From Pseudomonadota bacterium (GTDB lineage: Bacteria > Desulfobacterota > Desulfobulbia > Desulfobulbales > Desulfobulbaceae): a stretch of 6,003 bases of DNA. Every line of letters begins with the position of its first letter. The first letter of the stretch is position 1. The translations under genes and the position numbers were made by a program. Location of the stretch: the NCBI GenBank assembly GCA_009778235.1, contig WRKE01000173.1, forward strand, positions 1-6,003, read 5' to 3'. Shown piece by piece: positions 1 to 5,955 of the stretch. The notes below the pieces were generated by a model that did not search any database, was not told where the DNA came from, and saw only the letters and a list, made by a program, of their open reading frames with translations.

Positions 1-237
1 ATTTTTTACATTAAAATTCAATACGTTCCTATCGTGGCCTACTGCATTGGCAAGAGGAAATAGTATGACTCGGGCGATGAGGCGCGGGGAGTTGCGATTG
101 CCCTGAAGCAGAAGCAGGGATGCAGCGGAGCGTAATCCCGGCAACCTCGCTCATGGTTGGATAGACAAGGCGTATAGGCGCATCCATTGGGGGCGCGGGG
201 GCGGATCGTCCATCCCACCTCAGCACGCCAAGTCCAC
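1..237. other. Unassigned intergenic or remnant region
   Basis: No convincing gene is visible. Open frames on both strands are short, overlap one another and give proline-, serine- or arginine-rich translations without a recognisable motif. The first 40 bases are AT-rich. TTTACA at 5-10 resembles a -35 box, but the best -10 (TATCGT, 30-35) would need a 19-bp spacer, so I do not call a promoter. One short plus frame, about 64-135, reads YDSGDEARGVAIALKQKQG before a stop. It looks mildly protein-like, has no start codon, and could be the decayed tail of a gene. A small inverted repeat (CAACC/GGTTG) lies around 143-160. The region lies beyond the terminator of the neighbouring minus-strand genes, so it is not their trailer. 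Confidence 0.4.
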
Positions 238-282
238 AAAAAAAAACCGGCGGCCACACGAAAGCGCGTGGTCGCCGGTTTT
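238..282 (-). terminator. Rho-independent terminator after the GNAT gene
   Basis: Arms at 243-260 and 265-282 form an 18-position stem around a 4-nt loop (261-264). There is one A-C mismatch and one G-U wobble when it is read on the minus strand. The stem core is GC-rich (CCGGCG type). A run of nine A on the plus strand (238-246) becomes a nine-U tail on the minus-strand transcript, partly shared with the end of the stem. The hairpin starts 84 bp after the GNAT stop codon, in the right place to end the secB-GNAT transcript. On the plus strand the tail is only four T before CC, so termination in that direction would be weaker. Confidence 0.9.
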
Positions 283-366
283 CCGCTTCAGGAGCGCCGC
301 GTACAATATTGGTTTACTCGGTTGTCGATACATTCATACTCAACACCACAATGGCCCGCCTGGGGC

Positions 367-876
367 TCATTCCTGCGGCAGCCGGCGCTGCATGTACACC
401 ACATCGAACTCCTGGCCGAACTTGGTTCCGGCCCTGGCAATCCGTCCGCATTCAATGAAGCCCATGCGTGTATGGAACGCCAGGCTACCGGCGTTTTGTG
501 AGGAAATGCTGGCGACAAAATTGTCGCACCCCCGTTTACGGCCGCCATCAATTAACGCCTCCAACAGGCGGTGCCCGAGGCCGCGACCCACATGCTCCGG
601 CGCGAGAAAATAGGTGACTTCTGCCGTGCGCGCGAGGGTTGGCGCTGGATGGTAGGCATGGAGGAACGCGAAGCCCACAACCGCGCCGGAAGCGTCCAGC
701 GCCGCAAACGCGGGATAGTCCCGCGTCATTTCAAGAAGCCGGCCGAAAAACGCCTCCGGCATCGGCCGGTCGAAATAAGCGGAGAAATCGGCCTCGACGT
801 AGTGATTGAAAAGACGGATAACGTCCGGGCCGTGTTCCGCTGACAACGGCGCCAAACAATACTCACCGCGTTCCAT
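367..876 (-). CDS. GNAT-family N-acetyltransferase, phosphinothricin/methionine-sulfoximine acetyltransferase-like
   Basis: This 169-residue single-domain protein is predicted to transfer the acetyl group of acetyl-CoA to an amine, in the cytoplasm. The acetyl-CoA loop of GNAT motif A is visible as V-G-R-G-L-G at residues 96-101, followed by helix HRLLEALI. The strand before it (AEVTYFLAPEH, 85-95) carries E86, at the place where phosphinothricin acetyltransferases have their conserved glutamate. The segment SSQNAGSLAFHTRMGFIECG (125-144) and the end GTKFGQEFDVVYMQRRL (150-166) match the family's layout; related enzymes commonly read GRKFGRWLDLVFMQ here. Length is normal for the family. The start at 876 is supported by AGAAGGGA (883-890) six bases upstream on the minus strand. 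The gene lies 62 bp after secB and is followed by a strong terminator, so it is probably the last gene of that transcript. The true substrate is unknown: related enzymes act on phosphinothricin, methionine sulfoximine or methionine sulfone, and many homologues are simply annotated from similarity. Confidence 0.9.
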   Translation of the reverse strand: MERGEYCLAPLSAEHGPDVIRLFNHYVEADFSAYFDRPMPEAFFGRLLEMTRDYPAFAALDASGAVVGFAFLHAYHPAPTLARTAEVTYFLAPEHVGRGLGHRLLEALIDGGRKRGCDNFVASISSQNAGSLAFHTRMGFIECGRIARAGTKFGQEFDVVYMQRRLPQE

Positions 877-938
877 GTTGTATCCCTTCTTATTTTAGGC
901 AGTGTCGTCTCAGGCATCGGCACCATGCCGCCAGCGCA

Positions 939-1403
939 TCACGCATCCTTTGGCTGTCGTTGGGCGTTGTCGTAGAGGGCGATGAAGTTGATCGGCTCCA
1001 TCAAGAACGGCATGAAGCCGCCATCCACCGCGGCCTGACAGACGATCTGACGGGTAAAGGGAAACAGCATCAGGGGGCAGTCGACCGCCAGCACCCGATC
1101 GTGGTGCTCCTGGGGAATATTCTTCATCAGGAAAACAGCACCGTGCTCGATCTCGACGATGAACATCACCGAATCATCGTTGTTCTTGTCCAGCACCTTG
1201 GCGGTGATGGCGATGGACACCTCGCTGTGGTCATCGTCGATCTTCTGATTTTTCAACTGGAGGTTGAAATCGACCTTGGGGTCCTGGTTCCGCGCCAGAA
1301 ACACCTTGGGGGCATTGGGGCTCTCAAAGGAAAAATCCTTGATGTACATCTTCTGCATGCGAAAAATTGGGATGTCCTGTTGGTTGGGAGTCTGCTCGGC
1401 CAT
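939..1403 (-). CDS. secB: Protein-export chaperone SecB
   Basis: SecB is a homotetrameric cytosolic chaperone that keeps preproteins unfolded and hands them to SecA at the SecYEG translocon. The protein has 154 residues, against 155 in E. coli. Family hallmarks are visible. Residues 14-35 contain MYIKDFSFESPNAPKVF, close to the E. coli IYTKDISFEAPNAPHVF. Residues 82-93 (VEIEHGAVFLMK) match the beta strand with the conserved (E/Q)xGxF pattern. Residues 109-116 (CPLMLFPF) and 131-143 (PFLMEPINFIALY) match the CPxxLFPY and PxLxLxPVNFDAL signatures. The C-terminus is short and polar (DNAQRQPKDA), as is usual for the SecA-contacting tail. The start ATG at 1403 has AAGGA (1410-1414) six bases upstream on the minus strand. 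The gene lies 114 bp downstream of uvrA and 62 bp upstream of the GNAT gene, all in one direction. SecB is best known from alpha-, beta- and gamma-proteobacteria. Confidence 0.97.
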   Translation of the reverse strand: MAEQTPNQQDIPIFRMQKMYIKDFSFESPNAPKVFLARNQDPKVDFNLQLKNQKIDDDHSEVSIAITAKVLDKNNDDSVMFIVEIEHGAVFLMKNIPQEHHDRVLAVDCPLMLFPFTRQIVCQAAVDGGFMPFLMEPINFIALYDNAQRQPKDA

Positions 1404-1475
1404 GGTTGGTCCTTGTGGTGGAAGTTATTTAAAGTTGGTGGGTTACGCAACACCAGTGGTTCATTTAATCAGGTC

Positions 1476-1505
1476 ATCCTACCAGGGGATGCGCCGGAAA
1501 GACAA
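1476..1505 (-). promoter_or_regulatory. Possible sigma-70 promoter for secB
   Basis: On the minus strand, between the uvrA stop and secB, TTGTCT (1500-1505; 4 of 6 to TTGACA) is followed after 18 bp by TAGGAT (1476-1481; 4 of 6 to TATAAT). Transcription would begin near 1469, giving a leader of roughly 65 nt before the secB start. No intrinsic terminator separates uvrA from secB. A run of six T just after the uvrA stop has no stem in front of it, so secB may also receive read-through from uvrA. The match is only moderate and was found by eye. Confidence 0.3.
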
Positions 1506-1517
1506 TGAAAAAACCGC

Positions 1518-4346
1518 TTAATCACCGTTGAGGAACTGCTTGAGAAACATGCCGGTGTAGGAATGGGCGACGCCGGCGATCGCCTCGGGGGTGCCGGTGG
1601 CGACCAGTTGCCCTCCCCCGCTGCCGCCCTCGGGGCCGATGTCGATCACGTAGTCGGCGGTCTTGATCACATCGAGATTGTGCTCGATCACCACCACGGT
1701 GTTGCCGCCGTCGACCAGCCGCCCCAGAACCCGGAGCAGATGCTGGATATCGGCCGGATGCAGGCCGGTGGTGGGCTCGTCCAAGATGTAGAGGGTCTGG
1801 CCGGTGGAGCGGCGGCTCAGCTCTTTGGCCAGCTTGACCCGCTGGGCCTCGCCGCCGGAAAGCGTCACCGAGCTTTGTCCCAGGGACAGATAGCCCAGGC
1901 CGACATCGACGATGGTCGAAAGCCGGCCCGCGATCGGCGGCACGTTCTGGAAAAAGGCCAGGGCCTCCTCCACGGTCATCCGCAGGATCTCGGCGATGTT
2001 TTTCCCCTTGTAGCGGATATCCAGAGTCTCCTGATTGTAGCGCCGGCCCTGGCAGCGCTCGCAGGTAACGTAGATATCGGGCAAAAAATGCATGGCTATG
2101 CGGATGACGCCGTCGCCCTCGCAGGTCTCGCAGCGGCCGCCCTTGATATTAAAGCTGAACCGGCCCGGCTGGTAGCCCCGGGCACGCGATTCCGGCAGGC
2201 GGGCGAACAGCTCGCGGATGGGGGTCATCACCCCGGTGTAGGTGGCCGGGTTGGAGCGAGGGGTACGGCCGATGGGGCTCTGGTCAATGTCAATCACCTT
2301 GTCGAGCTGCTCCATGCCATACAACAGGTGTTTGCCCCTGAGGTAGCCCTTCTTGTCCGCAATATACCGCTGGGCCTCACGAAACAGGGTCTCGATCACC
2401 AGGGAGCTTTTGCCCGAACCGGAAACCCCGGTGACGCAGGTCATCACCCCCAGCGGAAAGCGAACCTTGAAATCGCGCAGGTTGTTGATGGTCGCGCCCC
2501 GCACCTCAAGGGCCCGGTCACCGACCGGACGGCGGCTCGCCGGCACTTCGATCTTCAGCCGACCCGACAGGTAGCCGCCGGTCTGGGAGGCCTCGCAGTC
2601 GAGCAGGCCCGGAACCGGGCCGGAGTAGATGATATCGCCGCCGTGTACGCCCGCGCCCGGACCGATGTCGAGCACATGGTCGGCATGGGCGATGGTGTCT
2701 GAATCGTGCTCGACCACGATCACCGTATTGCCCAGGTCGCGGAGATTGACCAGGGTCTTGATCAGCTTGTGGTTGTCGCGCTGATGCAGGCCGATGCTCG
2801 GTTCGTCGAGGATGTACAGCACCCCGGCCAGACCGGAGCCGATCTGCGAGGCCAGCCGGATGCGTTGGGCCTCGCCGCCGGAGAGGGTGCCCGCCTTGCG
2901 GTCGAGCGACAGGTAGCCCAGCCCCACCCCACGGAGGAAGAAGAGCCGCTCGCGGATCTCCTTGAGGATGGGCTTGGCGATGATCGCCTGCCGCGGCTCA
3001 AAGGCCAGATGCTCCAACTCCTCGATCAATTGCTCGATGGCCATCCGGCACAGCTCGATGATCGACCAGCCGCCGACCCGCACCGCCAGGGCCTCGGGCT
3101 TGAGCCGGGCGCCCTGGCAGTCCGGGCAACCTCGCTCGTCCATGAATCCTTCCACTTCCTCGCGCAGGCGGGCAGAGGTGGTCTCGCGGAACAACCGGTT
3201 GAGGCGGGGCACGATCCCCTCGAAGGCGATCTGCGAGGCCAGGGTACGCCTGCCCCGGCTGTGCACGAATTCGAGCTTTTCCCGGCCGGTGCCGTGCAAG
3301 AGCCCCTCCCTGACCTTGGACGGCAGGGCGGCGAAGGGGGTATTCGGATCGAACCGGTAATGGCGGGCAAAGGCCGAAATCCATTGATCGGCCTGGGTGG
3401 AAAGCCGCCGCCGGGTCCAGGGCACAATGGCGCCGTCCACCAGTGAGAGCGATTCGTCAGGCACGATCAACCGCTCATCGATCAACTGGTTGACGCCCAA
3501 ACCGTCGCACACCGGACAAGCCCCCTGGGGATTGTTGAAGGAAAACAACTGGGTGGAAAGCTCGGGCACCGAGATGCCACATTGGTGGCAGGCAGCCGAC
3601 TCGCTGAACAGTATTTCCTCGCCGCTGTCGGGGAAATGGGCCAGCATGGCGCCGTTGCCCAGGGCCACGGCGGTGCTCACCGACTCGTCCAGCCGCCGCC
3701 GGATCGAGGCCTTGATCACCAGACGATCGATCACCGCCTCGATGGTGTGCCGCTTGTTTTTGTCCAGAACGATCTCTTCGCCCAACTGGCGCACCTCGCC
3801 GTTGATCCGTACCCGGACAAAGCCCTCCTTGCGCAGCCGTTGCAGGATCTGCTCGTGCTGACCCTTTTTGCCGGTCACCAGCGGCGCCAGCAGGATCACC
3901 TTCTCGCCTTCCTGCCGGGCCAACAGGGATTCGAGCATGTCGTGCACCGACTGGGAGCGGATCGCCTGGCCGCATTGGGGACAGTGGGGCTGGCCGGCCC
4001 GGGCGAACAGCAGGCGGAGATGGTCGTAGATCTCGGTCACCGTGCCCACGGTCGAGCGCGGATTCTTGCTGGTGGTTTTCTGTTCGATGGAGACCGCCGG
4101 CGACAGTCCCTCCAGCAGATCGACATCGGGTTTGTCCATCTGACCGAGAAACTGGCGGGCATAGGTGGAGAGTGATTCGACGTAGCGCCGCTGGCCTTCG
4201 GCGTAGAGGGTGTCAAAGGCCAAGGTCGATTTACCGCTCCCGGACAGGCCAGTGAAGACAATCAGCCGGTTGCGCGGCAGATCGACGGAGATATTCTTCA
4301 GATTGTGCATCCGCGCCCCGCGAATGCGAAGAAATTGTGGTTCCAT
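1518..4346 (-). CDS. uvrA: Excinuclease ABC subunit A (UvrA)
   Basis: UvrA is the damage-sensing ATPase of nucleotide excision repair. As a dimer it scans DNA with UvrB, loads UvrB at the lesion and leaves before UvrC cuts. From the ATG at 4346 the product is 942 residues, about the length of E. coli UvrA (940). Both ABC modules are complete: Walker A GLSGSGKST (33-41) and GVSGSGKSS (640-648), signatures LSGGEAQR (488-495 and 829-836), Walker B YILDEPSIGL (511-520) and YILDEPTTGL (853-862), and switch histidines in VEHD (545-548) and IEHN (887-890). Two zinc sites are intact: C253, C256, C277, C280 (CX2CX20CX2C) and C739, C742, C762, C765 (CX2CX19CX2C). The reading frame is open a further 30 codons upstream to 4436. 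That extension (arginine/glycine-rich, from GC-rich DNA) is not UvrA-like, while MEPQFLRIRGARMHNL at 4346 matches the normal N-terminus; AGGG lies four bases before this ATG. No frameshift or missing catalytic residue was seen. The gene diverges from glyQ. SOS control is common for uvrA, but I did not find a convincing LexA box. Confidence 0.98.
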   Translation of the reverse strand: MEPQFLRIRGARMHNLKNISVDLPRNRLIVFTGLSGSGKSTLAFDTLYAEGQRRYVESLSTYARQFLGQMDKPDVDLLEGLSPAVSIEQKTTSKNPRSTVGTVTEIYDHLRLLFARAGQPHCPQCGQAIRSQSVHDMLESLLARQEGEKVILLAPLVTGKKGQHEQILQRLRKEGFVRVRINGEVRQLGEEIVLDKNKRHTIEAVIDRLVIKASIRRRLDESVSTAVALGNGAMLAHFPDSGEEILFSESAACHQCGISVPELSTQLFSFNNPQGACPVCDGLGVNQLIDERLIVPDESLSLVDGAIVPWTRRRLSTQADQWISAFARHYRFDPNTPFAALPSKVREGLLHGTGREKLEFVHSRGRRTLASQIAFEGIVPRLNRLFRETTSARLREEVEGFMDERGCPDCQGARLKPEALAVRVGGWSIIELCRMAIEQLIEELEHLAFEPRQAIIAKPILKEIRERLFFLRGVGLGYLSLDRKAGTLSGGEAQRIRLASQIGSGLAGVLYILDEPSIGLHQRDNHKLIKTLVNLRDLGNTVIVVEHDSDTIAHADHVLDIGPGAGVHGGDIIYSGPVPGLLDCEASQTGGYLSGRLKIEVPASRRPVGDRALEVRGATINNLRDFKVRFPLGVMTCVTGVSGSGKSSLVIETLFREAQRYIADKKGYLRGKHLLYGMEQLDKVIDIDQSPIGRTPRSNPATYTGVMTPIRELFARLPESRARGYQPGRFSFNIKGGRCETCEGDGVIRIAMHFLPDIYVTCERCQGRRYNQETLDIRYKGKNIAEILRMTVEEALAFFQNVPPIAGRLSTIVDVGLGYLSLGQSSVTLSGGEAQRVKLAKELSRRSTGQTLYILDEPTTGLHPADIQHLLRVLGRLVDGGNTVVVIEHNLDVIKTADYVIDIGPEGGSGGGQLVATGTPEAIAGVAHSYTGMFLKQFLNGD

Positions 4347-4378
4347 TGAGCCCTGTCTTTGCCTGGGGACAATCCACT

Positions 4379-4459
4379 CCCCGGCCCCGCGCCTTGCCGG
4401 GGACCGGCCGTGGCCGCGCCGGCCCGCGGCCGACAATTTCGTTTACCGTGGCCGCGGCC
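4379..4459. repeat. GC-rich repeat cluster between divergent uvrA and glyQ
   Basis: Several short repeats are packed into the divergent spacer. CCCCGG (4379-4384) is inverted as CCGGGG (4397-4402). CGGCCGTGG (4405-4413) pairs with CCGCGGCCG (4424-4432) as a nine-position stem with one G-T wobble. The 11-mer CCGTGGCCGCG occurs twice in direct orientation, at 4408-4418 and 4446-4456. GGCCGCGGCC (4450-4459) is a perfect 10-bp palindrome lying inside the spacer of the proposed glyQ promoter. These could be protein-binding sites or structure in the uvrA leader. Equally, such matches arise easily in sequence made almost only of G and C, so a function is not established. Confidence 0.45.
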
Positions 4460-4470
4460 TGTGGTAGATT
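4442..4470 (+). promoter_or_regulatory. Likely sigma-70 promoter for glyQ
   Basis: TTTACC (4442-4447; 4 of 6 to TTGACA) and TAGATT (4465-4470; 4 of 6 to TATAAT) are separated by an ideal 17 bp. They sit where the sequence changes from extremely GC-rich to mixed composition. Transcription would start near 4477, leaving a leader of about 48 nt before the glyQ ATG. The spacer contains the perfect palindrome GGCCGCGGCC. Found by eye; no start site data. Confidence 0.45.
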
Positions 4471-4524
4471 GCCGCATACTTGTAGCCACGATCCCGGAAC
4501 AATCAATATTGGAAAGACCGCACC

Positions 4525-5406
4525 ATGTACTTTCAGGATATCATCGCCACCTTGAACAGCTATTGGGCATCCGCCGGCTGTATTGTCATGCAGCCCTACG
4601 ACATGGAAGTCGGCGCCGGCACCTTCCACCCCGCCACCCTGCTCCGGGCCCTGGGGCCCGAACCGTGGAAAGCCGCCTATGTCCAGCCGTCACGGCGGCC
4701 GACCGATGGCCGTTACGGCGAGAATCCGAACCGGTTGCAGCACTATTACCAGTACCAGGTGGTGATCAAGCCCTCGCCCAAGGATGTGCAGGCCATGTAC
4801 CTGGAGAGCCTGAAACGGTTCGGCCTTGACCTCTTGGCCCATGACATCCGCTTTGTCGAGGACGACTGGGAATCGCCCACCCTGGGGGCCTGGGGACTGG
4901 GTTGGGAGGTTTGGCTGGATGGGATGGAGATCACCCAATTCACCTATTTCCAGCAGGCTGGATCCATTGATCTCAAGCCGGTCACCGCCGAGATCACCTA
5001 TGGCCTGGAACGGATCGCCATGTATCTGCAAAAGGTGGATTCCGTCTACGACATCGCCTGGAATGCGGAGGTGACCTACGGAGAGATCTTTCACCAGGCC
5101 GAGAGGGAGTTCTCCACCTTCAATTTCGAGGAGGCTGATGTGGCCGAGCTGTTTCGCGCCTTTGACACCTACGAGCGCGAGGCCCTGAAACTGGTCGAAA
5201 AAAATCTGATCCTGCCCGGCTACGACTACTGCCTCAAATGTTCGCACACCTTCAACCTGCTCGATGCCCGCAAGGCCATCAGCGTGGCCGAACGAACCCG
5301 CTATATCGGCCGGATCCGCCACATTGCCCGCCAGGTGGCACAGCGATACGTCGAGCAAAGGGAAGCGATGGGATTTCCCCTGCTCAAGCAAACGGCCCCG
5401 GTCTGA
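4525..5406 (+). CDS. glyQ: Glycine--tRNA ligase alpha subunit (GlyQ)
   Basis: GlyQ is the catalytic chain of the alpha2-beta2 bacterial glycyl-tRNA synthetase. It makes glycyl-adenylate, while the beta chain GlyS supplies most of the tRNA recognition. The product has 293 residues, typical for the family (about 300). The N-terminus MYFQDIIATLNSYWASAGC is characteristic. The class II motif 2 region is seen at residues 51-83 (AYVQPSRRPTDGRYGENPNR, then YYQYQVVIKPSP), and motif 3 at 154-168 (AEITYGLERIAMYLQ) with R162 as the ATP-binding arginine. Other family blocks are GAWGLGWEVWLDGMEITQFTYFQQ (120-143) and the conserved C-terminal segment with C235-x2-C238, near NLLDARKAISVAERTRYIGRIR (243-264). 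The start at 4525 has GGAAAG (4511-4516) eight bases upstream. The gene is intact. The oddity is its neighbourhood: glyS normally follows directly, often overlapping, but here there are 549 bp without a gene and then a cold-shock gene. GlyS must be encoded elsewhere if this enzyme is functional. Confidence 0.98.
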   Translation: MYFQDIIATLNSYWASAGCIVMQPYDMEVGAGTFHPATLLRALGPEPWKAAYVQPSRRPTDGRYGENPNRLQHYYQYQVVIKPSPKDVQAMYLESLKRFGLDLLAHDIRFVEDDWESPTLGAWGLGWEVWLDGMEITQFTYFQQAGSIDLKPVTAEITYGLERIAMYLQKVDSVYDIAWNAEVTYGEIFHQAEREFSTFNFEEADVAELFRAFDTYEREALKLVEKNLILPGYDYCLKCSHTFNLLDARKAISVAERTRYIGRIRHIARQVAQRYVEQREAMGFPLLKQTAPV

Positions 5407-5836
5407 TCCGCCGCGCCTGGGCAAGAGGGGAAAAACCGAGGCAAGCAAAAAACATCTGGCGTTTCAAGGGCGTTTACGGTAGATAACTCGTGAAACGTCC
5501 ATGCGGGCAATACTTTTTTTTATTCCCTTCCAGGCAAAACAGTTCGAAAATCTGGGGTATATAACATTTGTTCCCTCTCCCGACAGTCTCCACCCATTGT
5601 CGAACATCATTTCTTTGCCTGCTACACCGATATTTCCCTGTGCCGCTCCACTGAATGAACCACATTCCCCTCAGTCTACTTGCACCCCATGCCCCCAAGC
5701 AGCCGTCTTTTCCGGCCGACCCCGCATCCTGTCGCCACGATTTCGGGCAGGCGCGCTACAGGCAAGGTGGTGGGGATATGGATAAAGACCGAAGCTGGCC
5801 AGGAAACAATATGATTTTTTTTAGGGGTCATACCGT
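5407..5836. other. Non-coding stretch after glyQ
   Basis: No credible gene is visible. The open frames here overlap on both strands and translate to low-plausibility peptides without a family motif or a good ribosome binding site. No start of glyS is present. CGTTTCA (5460-5466) and TGAAACG (5491-5497) form a seven-bp inverted repeat with a long 24-nt loop. A run of eight T follows at 5514-5521, too far from the stem for a standard terminator. A second eight-T run is at 5815-5822, also without a good stem directly before it. A nested imperfect hairpin is possible at 5728-5762 (CCTGT/ACAGG outside, CGCC/GGCG inside, with a bulge). The middle of the region is strongly C-rich and G-poor and is listed separately. 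A small RNA gene cannot be excluded. Confidence 0.5.
5571..5700 (+). terminator. Possible Rho-dependent termination region for glyQ (C-rich, G-poor)
   Basis: By hand count this 130-base block holds 54 C and only 16 G on the plus strand, unlike the G/C-balanced genes around it. Rho loads on long, unstructured C-rich, G-poor RNA, and no intrinsic terminator was found after glyQ. The tract begins about 165 nt past the glyQ stop. That is within a usual range for Rho-dependent ends, but the assignment rests on composition alone. Confidence 0.3.
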
Positions 5837-5882
5837 CCAGATACCGGGCAGGGCGCTCTTCCTGCCTCTTTCGGCTATCTGG
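5837..5882 (+). promoter_or_regulatory. Long bulged hairpin upstream of the cold-shock gene
   Basis: Three consecutive blocks on the left arm pair with three on the right arm. CCAGATA (5837-5843) pairs with TATCTGG (5876-5882), CCG (5844-5846) with CGG (5872-5874), and GGCAGG (5847-5852) with CCTGCC (5861-5866). The result is a 16-bp stem with bulges of one (5875) and five bases (5867-5871), both on the 3' side, and an eight-base loop. No T run follows on either strand, so it is not a normal intrinsic terminator. It ends 73 bp before the csp start codon. It may be a structured 5' leader, as cold-shock mRNAs often have, or a DNA site overlapping the promoter. Which one depends on where transcription starts. 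Confidence 0.6.
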
Positions 5883-5884
5883 CG

Positions 5885-5890
5885 TATAAA
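5885..5890 (+). promoter_or_regulatory. Possible -10 element for the cold-shock gene
   Basis: TATAAA matches the -10 consensus at 5 of 6 positions and lies 65 bases before the csp ATG. The sequence 17 bp upstream (CTGCCT, 5862-5867) is a poor -35 and falls inside the right arm of the hairpin at 5837-5882. If this is the promoter, the hairpin would be DNA overlapping the -35 region rather than leader RNA. Confidence 0.3.
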
Positions 5891-5904
5891 CCCGCATCCA
5901 GAGA

Positions 5905-5923
5905 TGACCTGCAACCCAGGTCA
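5905..5923 (+). promoter_or_regulatory. Short perfect hairpin in the cold-shock gene leader
   Basis: TGACCTG (5905-5911) and CAGGTCA (5917-5923) form a perfect seven-bp stem with the five-base loop CAACC. It lies 18 bases before the Shine-Dalgarno sequence and 32 bases before the ATG. There is no T run after it. It is likely inside the csp mRNA leader and could influence translation or stability, or be a dyad operator. No specific regulator is recognised. Confidence 0.5.
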
Positions 5924-5941
5924 GAGTAAGCTCGTTGACAC

Positions 5942-5948
5942 AAGGAGG
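5942..5948 (+). promoter_or_regulatory. Strong Shine-Dalgarno sequence of the cold-shock gene
   Basis: AAGGAGG, an almost full complement of the 16S rRNA 3' end, lies seven bases before the ATG at 5956. It fixes the start of the partial cold-shock gene and is the best ribosome binding site in the window, as expected for a highly translated small protein. Confidence 0.85.
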
Positions 5949-5955
5949 AACGGAA

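Noticed and set aside
1508..1513. Run of A (T on the minus strand) after uvrA as a terminator
   Set aside because: No inverted repeat lies before it in the uvrA reading direction.
1563..2702. 379-codon open frame on the plus strand inside uvrA
   Set aside because: It lies wholly antisense to the well-supported uvrA frame. Its alanine-, glycine-, histidine- and aspartate-rich translation is the usual shadow of a GC-rich gene, and it has no recognisable domain.
4347..4436. 30-residue N-terminal extension of UvrA
   Set aside because: The frame is open to an ATG at 4436, but the extension is arginine/glycine-rich and not UvrA-like. The internal ATG at 4346 gives the standard N-terminus and a 942-residue product.
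5460..5521. CGTTTCA/TGAAACG hairpin plus T run as glyQ terminator
   Set aside because: The stem is only 7 bp, the loop is 24 bases and the T run starts 16 bases after the stem, which does not fit an intrinsic terminator.
5935..5940. Perfect TTGACA -35 box before csp
   Set aside because: It lies just before the Shine-Dalgarno sequence. A -10 at normal spacing would fall inside the coding sequence, where none is seen, so it is most likely chance.
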